This document shows positions 42,189-50,312 of a stretch of DNA of 64,000 nucleotides, in pieces (positions within the stretch are counted from its first letter, which is position 1; each line of letters starts with the position of its first letter). Under the pieces are notes generated by a model. That model did no database searches. It had not been told where the DNA came from and saw only the letters and a list, made by a program, of their open reading frames with translations. Source of the stretch: Rhodococcus sovatensis (GTDB lineage: Bacteria; Actinomycetota; Actinomycetes; Mycobacteriales; Mycobacteriaceae); assembly GCF_037327425.1 (NCBI RefSeq), contig NZ_CP147846.1, positions 4,836,001 through 4,900,000 of the forward strand. Direction: 5' to 3'. The position numbers were made by a program, and so were the translations under genes.

Positions 42189-44447
42189 GTGACAACGACA
42201 GTCGACAGAGATCCATCAGATTCACCAGATTCATCAGGGGATTCCGAGAGCTTGTCTCGGATCGGGGGGATTCTGAAGTACGACGTACCAGCATCGCTGG
42301 TCGTTTTCCTTGTAGCAGTACCACTTTCGATCGGCATTGCCGTCGCTTCCGGCGCGCCGGTGATGGCCGGACTCATCGCTGCTGTCATCGGTGGCATCCT
42401 TGCCGGAGCGCTGGGAGGTTCACCGCTGCAGGTCAGTGGGCCTGCGGCCGGACTCACCGTGGTGGTGGCCGAGCTCGTCAATCAATTCGGCTGGGCCGTA
42501 ACATGTCTCATCACGGTCGGTGCGGGCGCAGTGCAGATTCTGTTGGGGCTGAGCAGGATTGCCAGGCACGCGCTCGCGATCTCGCCGGTGGTGGTCCATG
42601 CCATGCTCGCCGGGATCGGTGTGACTATTGCGCTGCAACAGATTCATGTGCTGCTCGGTGGCGAATCCGAGAGCTCAGCGGTGGAAAATCTCCTCGCTAT
42701 TCCGACTTCGGTCGCCGCCGGTCAGTGGCCGTCGATCCTCGTCGGTGGCGTCGTCATCGCGTTGATGCTGCTCTGGCCCCGCCTTCCTGGAATGGCGTCG
42801 AAGATTCCTGCTGCGCTCGTCGCTGTGGTGACCGCGACGGCCATCTCAGTTGTCTTGAATCTCGACGTCGAACGAATCGACCTGCCTGGCAATCTGATCA
42901 AGGCTCTCAGCCTTCCAGCGCTCCCGGACGGTCAGTGGGCTGGTATCGCCACCGGCGTGTTGACCATCGCGTTGATCGCCAGCGTCGAGAGTTTGTTGTC
43001 CGCGGTGGCGGTCGACAAGATGCACACGGGTCCGAGGACCAACTTCGACCGTGAGCTTCTCGGGCAGGGTGCCGCGAACATGGTGTCCGGTGCCGCTGGT
43101 GGCCTTCCGGTGACCGGCGTCATCGTGCGAAGCTCCAGTAATGTGAAGGCGGGAGCCAAGTCTCGGGCATCGGCCATTCTGCACGGTGTGTGGATCCTGG
43201 TCTTCTCGGTGCTGTTCATTTCCATCGTGGAGTTGGTACCGTTCGCGGCTCTCGCTGGGTTGCTGGTGATGATCGGCGTTCAGCTGATCAAGTTGGCGGA
43301 CATCAAGATTGCGAACAAGACCGGTGATATCGCTGTCTACTCCGTGACGGTCATCGGTGTGGTTGTGCTGAACCTTCTCGAGGGCGTGCTGATCGGTCTG
43401 GCGCTCGCAGTATTCCTGGTGCTGCGTCGAGTGGTGTGGGCGCATGTTCATGCGAACGAAACTGTGGACGGCACGTGGCGAGTCCACATGGAGGGTTCGC
43501 TGAGCTTTCTTTCGCTCCCGAGGCTGACCCACGTCCTGTCCTCCGTGCCGAGTGGTGCGAAGGTGAACATGGAGCTGGCCGTCGACTTCCTCGATCACGC
43601 TGTGCACGAACATCTTCACGAATGGGTGCGTCAGCACGAACTCGGTGGCGGCGACGTCCGTATCGAGGAAAACGGTTCAGCCTCTCTCGCCGCGGCGGCG
43701 CAGGGTCCGCCGAAGTGCGGCATGACCGGTGTCCGAGGATCCTTGGCGCCGTGGTCCGCGTGGCAGCTCAAGAGCGACTCCATTGTCGATGTGAACCCGC
43801 CGGCGCTACGACCCGTTCTGTCCGGCGTTGCCGAATATCACCGGACCCATGCTGACGCGATCAAGCCACATCTGCAGGGAATGAAGGAGTTTCAGGACCC
43901 GGACACGTTCTTCCTCTGCTGCGTCGATTCGCGCGTCATGCCGAACACGATCACCAGCAGTGGCCCCGGTGACCTTTTCACCGTGCGCAACATGGGCAAC
44001 ATGGTTCCGGCGCAGGGTCAGGATACGTCGGTCGAAGCGTCGCTTGCTTACGGTGTCGACGTTCTGGGCACCAGTTCCGTTGTGGTGTGCGGACACTCGG
44101 GTTGTGGTGCGATGCGGACAATTCTGGCTGGGCCGGACACAGTGGGCGACGAACGGGTCGCCGAGTGGCTCGAGCACGGATTGGCGAGCCTGGACGCGCT
44201 GCGTAGCGGCCATCCGGTGGGTCGAGCGGCCGCCGAGCTCGGATTCGCCGAAAGAGAACAGTTGGCGATGGTGAACGTCGCCGTTCAACTACAGACGCTG
44301 ACCCGGCACCGAGTCGTCGGACGCGCAGCAGCCGACGGCAAACTCCGAGTCACCGGGTTGTTCTTCGACATCCCATCCGCTCGCGTCCTCCAGATCAGCA
44401 CCAAGGAGATCACGGTCCTCGACACAGCCGAGGTCGAGACGGTCTAG
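42189..44447 (+). CDS. SulP anion transporter fused to beta-carbonic anhydrase
   Basis: A 752-residue fusion from GTG 42189, with GGAGG upstream. Residues 25-415 are a SulP transporter (YDVPASLVVFLVAVPLSIGI, GSPLQVSGPAAGLTVVVAEL, ASVESLLSAVAVDKMHTG). Residues about 425-500 form a STAS-like regulatory domain. From about 545 comes a beta-carbonic anhydrase with zinc ligands in FFLCCVDSRVMPN and VVVCGHSGCGAMRTIL. Such fusions (Rv3273 type) are thought to couple bicarbonate transport with CO2 hydration. It stands alone: upstream is the rplI terminator, downstream a 109-bp repeat array. Confidence 0.94.
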   Translation: MTTTVDRDPSDSPDSSGDSESLSRIGGILKYDVPASLVVFLVAVPLSIGIAVASGAPVMAGLIAAVIGGILAGALGGSPLQVSGPAAGLTVVVAELVNQFGWAVTCLITVGAGAVQILLGLSRIARHALAISPVVVHAMLAGIGVTIALQQIHVLLGGESESSAVENLLAIPTSVAAGQWPSILVGGVVIALMLLWPRLPGMASKIPAALVAVVTATAISVVLNLDVERIDLPGNLIKALSLPALPDGQWAGIATGVLTIALIASVESLLSAVAVDKMHTGPRTNFDRELLGQGAANMVSGAAGGLPVTGVIVRSSSNVKAGAKSRASAILHGVWILVFSVLFISIVELVPFAALAGLLVMIGVQLIKLADIKIANKTGDIAVYSVTVIGVVVLNLLEGVLIGLALAVFLVLRRVVWAHVHANETVDGTWRVHMEGSLSFLSLPRLTHVLSSVPSGAKVNMELAVDFLDHAVHEHLHEWVRQHELGGGDVRIEENGSASLAAAAQGPPKCGMTGVRGSLAPWSAWQLKSDSIVDVNPPALRPVLSGVAEYHRTHADAIKPHLQGMKEFQDPDTFFLCCVDSRVMPNTITSSGPGDLFTVRNMGNMVPAQGQDTSVEASLAYGVDVLGTSSVVVCGHSGCGAMRTILAGPDTVGDERVAEWLEHGLASLDALRSGHPVGRAAAELGFAEREQLAMVNVAVQLQTLTRHRVVGRAAADGKLRVTGLFFDIPSARVLQISTKEITVLDTAEVETV

Positions 44448-44490
44448 CGTCCCTTCGCCTCGGTTTGTCGTGGGCGTGCGGGGCGGGCGT

Positions 44491-44889
44491 GGGCTGGAAG
44501 GTGCGCGTTCGGCCGTGTTAGTGACCGAATGAGTCATTCGGTGCAGTTGGGGGCTGGCCGCGCAGGTTGCAGCCGGGGCGCAGGTTGCAACTTGAGCGTG
44601 GGCTGGAAGGTGCGCGCCGAGCCGTGGTGGTGACCGAATGAGACATTCGGTGCAATTCCGGGCTGGCCGCGCAGGTTGCAGCCGGGGCGCAGGTTGCAAC
44701 TTGAGCGTGGGCTGGAAGGTGCGCGCCGAGCCGTGGTGGTGACCGAATGAGTCATTCGGTTCGGTTCCGGGCTGGCCGCGCAGGTTGCAGCCGGGGCGCA
44801 GGTTGCAACTTGAGCGTGGGCTGGAAGGTGCGCGCCGAGCCGTGGTGGTGACCGAATGAGACATTCGGTGCGGGTGGGGGCCGGCCGCG
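44491..44889. repeat. 109-bp tandem repeat array, four copies
   Basis: Units start at 44491, 44600, 44709 and 44818 (GGGCTGGAAGGTGCGCG), an exact 109-bp period; the last is cut after about 72 bp. Each has ACCGAATGAGWCATTCGGT (8-bp inverted repeat; W alternates T, A, T, A along the array). Each full unit also has two GCAGGTTGCA direct repeats. Two further copies lie at 10600-10770. Minus-strand reading frames across the array are a by-product of its composition. Confidence 0.95.
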
Positions 44890-45431
44890 CGACGGCATTT
44901 CGGGGCGCCTGGGGATGTCCAGCCCCGATAATTGCGGGCACGATTCTAGGTTTGAACACGGCAGAACGGGCCGGAGCAAACTCGATGCCCGCTTTTGTGA
45001 GTGTTCCCAGACACTGTGACGCAGTTCACTCGATTGTTCACTTGCCATTTACTCAACACGCCCGAGTTGTCAACTCGCGCGACACGCCGCGCAAAAATTC
45101 ATACACAAGGCAGAAAGTTCATGTACACCCTCTACGCTGGGAAAAGGCCTCTGTCCGGGAAAGTTATACCCAGGTTATCCCCAGATGGTCAACACAGTTG
45201 TTCTGCACTATCCACAATTGCTCCACAGGTTCATGCACAGGCCGTGTTGTGACTGGAGACCAGACCACCTAACGTCCCTCCAGCGTGTCTTCGCGGCCCG
45301 ATCGGGTGTCCACGGCGGCGGTGACACTCTTGGTCTCGGGGGTGTCGTAGGCGAGGGGTACAACTAGTTTCAGTCCGTAGCCGAGTGGTGGGCGGCTGCG
45401 GTTTACGACGGGAAAGGGCGGTCGAGTTCGC
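44890..45431. other. 540-bp non-coding region upstream of dnaB
   Basis: No gene is supported here. The stretch 44930-45260 is visibly richer in A+T than its surroundings. It contains a perfect 7-bp-arm palindrome CGAGTTGTCAACTCG (45063-45077) and a cluster of DnaA-box-like sequences (45164-45226). The segment 45267-45431 is GC-rich and leads to the dnaB GTG start. Confidence 0.7.
45164..45226. promoter_or_regulatory. Cluster of near-consensus DnaA boxes upstream of dnaB
   Basis: TTATACCCA (45164-45172), TTATCCCCA (45175-45183) and CTATCCACA (45208-45216) each differ by one base from TTATNCACA. TGCTCCACA follows at 45219. The cluster lies 205-270 bp before dnaB and could let DnaA regulate dnaB or titrate DnaA. 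Confidence 0.5.
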
Positions 45432-48077
45432 GTGGCAGTTGTGGACGATCGAGGACAGTCGGACTATTCCTCCGCACCGCCTCCCAGTGAGGCACCAGGT
45501 GAAGACTTCGGTCGTCAACCTCCTCAGGACATGGCAGCAGAGCAATCAGTTCTGGGCGGCATGCTGCTGAGCAAGGACGCCATCGCAGACGTCCTCGAGG
45601 TCTTGCGGCCGGGCGACTTCTACCGCCCGGCACATCAGAGCGTGTACGACGCAATTCTGGATCTCTACAGCCGCGGTGAGCCCGCGGACCCCGTCACGGT
45701 GTCCGCCGAACTCGACCGTCGCGGTGATCTCAAGCGGGTCGGCGGTCCTCCGTATTTGATCACCCTCACTCAGACGGTGCCGACGGCGGCGAATGCCGGT
45801 TACTACGCGGAGATCGTGGCGGAGAAGTCGATCCTGCGCAGACTCGTCCAGGCGGGCACTCGCATCGTGCAGTTCGGTTACGCCGGCTCTGACGGTCAAG
45901 ATGTCGCCGAGGTGGTCGACCGCGCGCAGGCGGAGGTATACGAGGTCACCGAGCGCCGCACCTCGGAGGACTTCCTTCCTCTCGAAGAACTGCTGCAACC
46001 GACGATGGACGAGATCGACTCCATCGCCAGTCGTGGCGGGATTTCTCTCGGCGTGCCAACAGGATTCGTCGAACTCGACGAGATCACCAACGGTCTTCAC
46101 CCAGGTCAGATGATTATCGTTGCGGCGAGGCCTGGCGTTGGAAAGGCGTTGGCCCTCGACACTCCCCTCCCTACCCCTAGCGGTTGGACGACAATGGGTG
46201 AGGTCGCCGTAGGAGACCATCTCATCGATGCGCACGGTAAGCCGACTCGTGTCGTGGCTGCGACTGATGTCATGCTCGATCGTCCGTGTTATGAGGTCGA
46301 GTTCTCCGACGGGACAGTCATCGTCGCCGATGCGGAACATCAGTGGTTGACCGATACCCGTGCGTCGAGGAAGTCGGCTCAGGCGGCCGCGGTGGGATAC
46401 AACCGCACCAGAAACCAGAAGACCTTCGCGGAGGTCCGCACAACCGAAGAGATCGCAGACACTGTCCGCTGCAATACAAAGGACTCTCGCCTCAACCACT
46501 CGGTTGTCAATGCACAACCGATTCAACTGCCGGAGCGGGAACTACTTGTACCGCCATACACCCTGGGGGCGTGGCTCGGTGACGGATCATCGGCATGCGC
46601 ACAGATCACGAGCGCTGATCCGGAGATCATTACGCGCATCGAAGGTGAAGGCCTTCGAGTAACGGCATCGTCCACCAGTGCTCTGCGGTACGTCATCCAG
46701 CTTCCGCTCGAGTCCGTGGATGCGAAGTCGTGCATCGTGTGCGGCAAGGAATTTGTGCCCTACCCCCTCAACGTCCGTACGTGCGGTCAATCGTGCGGCG
46801 GCAAGGCACGGTTCATGTCGGAACCGGTTGCGCCCCCGGTTTGCGTCGAGTGTGGCGCCCCGACCACAGGCTTGCATCGTTGCCTAACTTGCAGAAGGAC
46901 GATTGGTACAGTCCAAGCCCGTTTGCGCACAATCGGAGTGCTCGGCAACAAGCATATTCCGGCCAACTATTTGCGTAGTTCAGAATCCCAACGGCGTGCA
47001 CTTCTCGCGGGTCTGCTCGATACCGATGGAACCGTTACTGGTGGCGGGTCGGCCCAGTTCAGTGTCACCAGTAAACGGTTGATCGGCGACGTGCGCGAAC
47101 TTGTCGCCAGTCTTGGCTATCGAGTACAGCTATCGACTAAACGTGTCAAGGGACGCACCGAGGAATCGTCGACGGCCTACACACTGACGTTTGCGACAGA
47201 TGACGTGGTGTTCGGACTGCACCGAAAGCAGATGTTGCACAAGGAACGGAGGGCTGCTGGCTCGACAGTCCGGTCGGGCTCACGTTTTATCGTGGATGTT
47301 CGCCAAGTCGAGTCGGTGCCCGTGCGGTGCGTCGAGGTCGATAACGCCGAGCATCTCTACCTCGCCAGCGAGTCGATGATCCCTACACACAATTCAACCC
47401 TGTCCATGGATTTCATGCGTTCGTGCTCTATCAAGCACGGTATGCCCAGCGTTATTTTCTCCCTGGAAATGAGTCGCACGGAGATCGTGATGCGTCTGCT
47501 TTCGGCAGAAGCGAAGATCAAACTCGGTGACATGCGTTCGGGAAAGATGACCGACGACGACTGGACCAGGCTTGCTCGCCGAATGAGCGAGATCAGTGAG
47601 GCTCCGCTGTTCGTCGACGACTCCCCCAACCTGACGATGATGGAGATCCGTGCGAAGGCTCGACGCCTGAAGCAGCGCAATGGGCTGAAACTTATTGTGG
47701 TGGACTACCTTCAGCTGATGTCTTCGGGCAAGAAGGTCGAATCTCGTCAGCAGGAGGTGTCGGACTTCTCCCGTCAGCTCAAGCTCCTGGCCAAGGAACT
47801 CGAATGCCCGGTGGTTGCGGTGTGTCAGCTCAACCGTGGCCCTGAGCAGAGAACCGACAAGAAGCCGATGGTCTCCGACCTCCGTGAGTCGGGATCGTTG
47901 GAGCAGGACGCCGACATGGTGATCCTGCTCCATCGTCCCGACGCCATCGAGCGTGACGACCCACGCGGCGGCGAGGCCGATCTCATCCTCGGCAAGCACC
48001 GTAACGGCCCGACGGCAACGATTACGGTGGCCCACCAGCTCCACCTGTCGAGGTTCGTGGACATGGCAAGGGGCTGA
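45432..48077 (+). CDS. dnaB: Replicative DNA helicase DnaB with an in-frame intein
   Basis: Hexameric 5'-3' helicase at the replication fork; 881 codons of which 416 are intein. N-terminal DnaB domain: PPQDMAAEQSVLGGMLLS and PGDFYRPAHQSVYDAILDL. The RecA-like domain begins VPTGFVELDEITNGLHPGQMIIVAARPGVGK. The intein sits inside Walker A between GVGK and STLSMDF. After it come FSLEMSRTEIVMRLL, LIVVDYLQLMSSG (Walker B) and VVAVCQLNRGPEQR. After splicing the helicase has 465 residues, the normal size. GTG 45432 begins VAVVDDRGQSDYSS. The position after rpsF-rplI matches Rv0058. Confidence 0.97.
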   Translation: MAVVDDRGQSDYSSAPPPSEAPGEDFGRQPPQDMAAEQSVLGGMLLSKDAIADVLEVLRPGDFYRPAHQSVYDAILDLYSRGEPADPVTVSAELDRRGDLKRVGGPPYLITLTQTVPTAANAGYYAEIVAEKSILRRLVQAGTRIVQFGYAGSDGQDVAEVVDRAQAEVYEVTERRTSEDFLPLEELLQPTMDEIDSIASRGGISLGVPTGFVELDEITNGLHPGQMIIVAARPGVGKALALDTPLPTPSGWTTMGEVAVGDHLIDAHGKPTRVVAATDVMLDRPCYEVEFSDGTVIVADAEHQWLTDTRASRKSAQAAAVGYNRTRNQKTFAEVRTTEEIADTVRCNTKDSRLNHSVVNAQPIQLPERELLVPPYTLGAWLGDGSSACAQITSADPEIITRIEGEGLRVTASSTSALRYVIQLPLESVDAKSCIVCGKEFVPYPLNVRTCGQSCGGKARFMSEPVAPPVCVECGAPTTGLHRCLTCRRTIGTVQARLRTIGVLGNKHIPANYLRSSESQRRALLAGLLDTDGTVTGGGSAQFSVTSKRLIGDVRELVASLGYRVQLSTKRVKGRTEESSTAYTLTFATDDVVFGLHRKQMLHKERRAAGSTVRSGSRFIVDVRQVESVPVRCVEVDNAEHLYLASESMIPTHNSTLSMDFMRSCSIKHGMPSVIFSLEMSRTEIVMRLLSAEAKIKLGDMRSGKMTDDDWTRLARRMSEISEAPLFVDDSPNLTMMEIRAKARRLKQRNGLKLIVVDYLQLMSSGKKVESRQQEVSDFSRQLKLLAKELECPVVAVCQLNRGPEQRTDKKPMVSDLRESGSLEQDADMVILLHRPDAIERDDPRGGEADLILGKHRNGPTATITVAHQLHLSRFVDMARG
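46146..47393 (+). other. DnaB intein with LAGLIDADG endonuclease (class 3 features)
   Basis: The 416-residue intein begins ALALDTPLPTPSGW and ends SESMIPTHN before Ser of the extein. Residue 1 is Ala, so the usual N-terminal Cys/Ser nucleophile is missing. Trp67 (EHQWLTD), Cys395 (PVRCVEVD) and Thr414 (IPTHN) form the WCT set of class 3 inteins, in which the internal Cys starts splicing. Endonuclease motifs are TLGAWLGDG (139-147) and LLAGLLDTDG (286-295), both with Asp. Eight Cys at 196-249 form two likely zinc knuckles between them. All splicing and endonuclease motifs look intact. Confidence 0.93.
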
Positions 48078-48094
48078 CGGATCAGCAAAGCGTC

Positions 48095-48706
48095 CTAGGC
48101 ATCGACGGTTGTGCGGCTCGACACCTGCGCCGCAATACCCTCTGCGAGGACGCGCACCTCTTCCGCGAGCACGTCGCGCTCCTTCGTGTCCGACTCGTGG
48201 ACGAATGTGGTCGAACCAACGGTGGCTCCGCAGTATTCGATGATGCCCTTCTCGATCTGGGTAGAAAAGGCCTCGTTGATGCGGTGACGCGCGAAGCTGT
48301 CGGCGTCGTCGCCTGCGACGACCACGAGGTGAACGGTCAGCCGGTTCAGCTTCTTCACGAACTCGCTTCCTGGAGTGAATTCGTATGCCCACCCGTTGAC
48401 GAAGACGCGATCGATCCACCCCTTGAGCAGTGCTGGTACCGACCACCAATACATCGGAAACACGAGGATCAGGTGGTCCGCGCGATCGATCCGCTGCTGC
48501 TCTGCAGTTACGTCCTCAGGCACGGATCCGTTGCCTCGGAACAGGCTCAGATCTGCCTGGGAGAAGCTCGGGTCGAAATGTTCGGCGGCGAGATCGGCGA
48601 ATTCGACGCTTCCATCCGCGGCCTTGATCGCGTCAGCGATCGCCCTCGCGGCATGGTGGGACAGGGAGTTGTGATCGGAATGGGAGACTACGACGAGACT
48701 GTTCAT
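48095..48706 (-). CDS. NAD(P)H-dependent oxidoreductase, flavodoxin-like fold (quinone reductase type)
   Basis: A 203-residue flavoprotein from ATG 48706. It opens LVVVSHSDHNSLSHHAARAI (phosphate-binding loop of the flavodoxin fold) and has HLILVFPMYWWSVPALLKGWIDRVFVNGWAYEF, the signature of MdaB/YwrO-type quinone reductases. It is probably a cytoplasmic two-electron reductase acting in redox stress. It diverges from a TetR gene across a 76-bp gap that carries candidate operator half-sites, so repression by that regulator is likely. Confidence 0.9.
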   Translation of the reverse strand: MNSLVVVSHSDHNSLSHHAARAIADAIKAADGSVEFADLAAEHFDPSFSQADLSLFRGNGSVPEDVTAEQQRIDRADHLILVFPMYWWSVPALLKGWIDRVFVNGWAYEFTPGSEFVKKLNRLTVHLVVVAGDDADSFARHRINEAFSTQIEKGIIEYCGATVGSTTFVHESDTKERDVLAEEVRVLAEGIAAQVSSRTTVDA

Positions 48707-48736
48707 GGTGACCCTTCGGATAGCGGAACCGGTATG

Positions 48737-48761
48737 TACGAACAGTAGGTTACTATCGGTA
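48737..48761. promoter_or_regulatory. Candidate TetR operator between the quinone reductase and tetR
   Basis: TAC-N5-GTA occurs twice, at 48737-48747 and 48751-48761, a 14-bp period, with AGTAGGTTACT spanning the middle. It lies just before the AAGGAGGT of the TetR gene. Confidence 0.4.
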
Positions 48762-48782
48762 TATAGCGCAAGGAGGTGTTCG

Positions 48783-49358
48783 ATGGCTCGAACAAGACTG
48801 TCGCGTTCCGACAGGTACGACCAATTGGTCGAGGTTTCGTGGGCTCTCGTACGGGCAGAGGGCGCGGATGCACTGACCCTCGGCCGGTTGGCTGAACGTG
48901 CAGGCGTCGCAAAACCTGTGGTGTACAGTCACTTCGCGTCGCGCAATGCACTCCTGGCTGCGCTGTTCCGTGAATTCGACGACCGTCAGAGCGCCATGCT
49001 CGCGGAGTACCTGGCCGCTGCAGAAGAGTCATTGGATGGACGGGCGGCGGCCATCGCGAATTCGTACGTGGGATGCGCATTGGCGCAGGGGCGCGAATTG
49101 ACGGGTGTGCTCGCCGCATTGGAGGGCTCGCGCGAGTTGGAGCAGGTCAAGCGCGCGGCCGATCAGGCATACAGCCAGCGATGTCGCGACATCCTTGCAC
49201 CCTTCGCGTCGTCGGCCGGTGTTTCGGTGCCGTCGATCACCGCGGTATTCGGTGCTGCAGAGGCGCTTTCACACGCGGCTGCGGCGGGTACCCTCACCCC
49301 GGATCAAGCGCGGGAGGAATTGGCCGCCGTAATCGTGGCGACGGTAGGCAGGTCGTGA
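48783..49358 (+). CDS. TetR/AcrR family transcriptional regulator
   Basis: A 191-residue regulator from ATG 48783, with AAGGAGGT just upstream. The helix-turn-helix is VSWALVRAEGADALTLGRLAERAGVAKPVVYSHFASRNALLAALF. The C-terminal helical domain has LAQGRELTGVLAALEGSREL. It diverges from the flavodoxin-like quinone reductase and probably controls it in response to an electrophile or quinone; the ligand is unknown. Confidence 0.92.
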   Translation: MARTRLSRSDRYDQLVEVSWALVRAEGADALTLGRLAERAGVAKPVVYSHFASRNALLAALFREFDDRQSAMLAEYLAAAEESLDGRAAAIANSYVGCALAQGRELTGVLAALEGSRELEQVKRAADQAYSQRCRDILAPFASSAGVSVPSITAVFGAAEALSHAAAAGTLTPDQAREELAAVIVATVGRS

Positions 49359-49739
49359 CCTGTGCGTCGTCCTCCTGGCCTGGGCGTGGTCGCGAATCGC
49401 ACCCCGTGCGGTGGCATTACCGTTCGTTCCATGGACTCTTGCGGACCTACCCGGGATTGATCTTCGTACTCGCCAGATCGAACCGACACCCCACGAGTTC
49501 GCTGCCCTGACGGGCTCTTGCGTGCCGTGAAGGTCGTCGTAGCCGTGTCGAACGCGGTCTCGACTAGCCAGAGGTCGAGAAAACTGCGTACTCTGATCGG
49601 CGAGGCATGATGTGGCCTGCCGTCCGCGCCGAGAGGCAGGGTGAACACATTGCAGAACCTGCGTACGGTCCTCCTTCGAAACGGGCGCTTCGCAATGCGG
49701 ACACCGGTAGAGCGTCGCGAGTATTCGAGGTGAGCGCAC
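49359..49739. other. 381-bp gap with possible gene debris
   Basis: No intact gene is supported. On the minus strand protein-like scraps appear in three frames: RCPHCEAPVSKEDRTQVLQC, then MCSPCLSARTAGH and MPRRSEYAVFSTSG. This suggests a decayed small zinc-ribbon gene. No ribosome-binding site or continuous frame of convincing composition was found. Confidence 0.35.
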
Positions 49740-50300
49740 ATGCAGTTCGACAAGGTCGATGTTCAAGGGGCAGCCCGGCGTCTGCGAGAGTCGTTGTACA
49801 AGATGGGCATCGAGATCGGGCTCGGCCGATCACTCGAGGTTGTTGCAGCACAGCTGGGTTTCCGCGACTGGAACACTCTGGCGGCGACGTTGGGCAAGAC
49901 CGCTGGCGGCAACGGGACCGAACTCGGCGGGAACGTTCCGGTTCTTCGGTCGTTCGATGAATCGGCAACGCGTGCGTTCTATGTCGATTACCTGGGGTAC
50001 GACGTCGAATGGGAACATCGTTTCGAACCCGGCATGCCGTTGTACATGCGACTGCGCCGATCCGGTTCTGTGCTCGACCTCTCGGAGCATCACGGAGACG
50101 GAACTCCCGGATCAGTCGTGTGGATCCCGGTTCGGGATGCGCGAGCGTTCCAACGGGAGTTGAAGAACACCGGTCACCACGCCGTCCGGCCTGGTGTCGA
50201 TCGCGATGCACCCGCTGGCCCGACGGTGACTGTGATCGATCCGGCGTCGAACATTCTGCGTTTTTGCCAACCTGATTATCCGGACGAACATTTCATTTGA
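49740..50300 (+). CDS. Glyoxalase-superfamily protein with N-terminal DNA-binding-like segment
   Basis: A 186-residue protein from ATG 49740. The N-terminal 50 residues (AARRLRESLYKMGIEIGLGR, LEVVAAQLGFRDWNTLAATL) form a helical domain found in several glyoxalase-superfamily proteins. The rest is a vicinal-oxygen-chelate fold: RSFDESATRAFYVDYLGYDVEW, LYMRLRRSGSVLDLSEHHGDGTPGSVVWI and VTVIDPASNILRFCQP. It may be a bleomycin-resistance-like binding protein or a metalloenzyme; His and Glu candidates exist but the substrate is unknown. It stands alone and converges on the ATPase gene. Confidence 0.8.
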   Translation: MQFDKVDVQGAARRLRESLYKMGIEIGLGRSLEVVAAQLGFRDWNTLAATLGKTAGGNGTELGGNVPVLRSFDESATRAFYVDYLGYDVEWEHRFEPGMPLYMRLRRSGSVLDLSEHHGDGTPGSVVWIPVRDARAFQRELKNTGHHAVRPGVDRDAPAGPTVTVIDPASNILRFCQPDYPDEHFI

Positions 50301-50312
50301 TTCCGACGCGAT

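Noticed and set aside
44491..44889. CRISPR array
   Set aside because: The 109-bp units are contiguous and nearly identical along their whole length, with no unique spacers and no cas genes nearby.
44289..44959. Minus-strand open frames across the 109-bp array (repetitive THLPAHAQVAT-like peptides)
   Set aside because: The repeat is free of stops in several frames, and because 109 is not a multiple of 3 the peptide changes frame at each unit. No start signal and no protein-like features were found.
44447..45432. tRNA or other structured RNA gene in the large dnaB upstream gap
   Set aside because: I looked for acceptor-stem and T-loop patterns (GGTTCGAATCC-like) and found none. Only the repeats, a short palindrome and DnaA-like boxes are visible.
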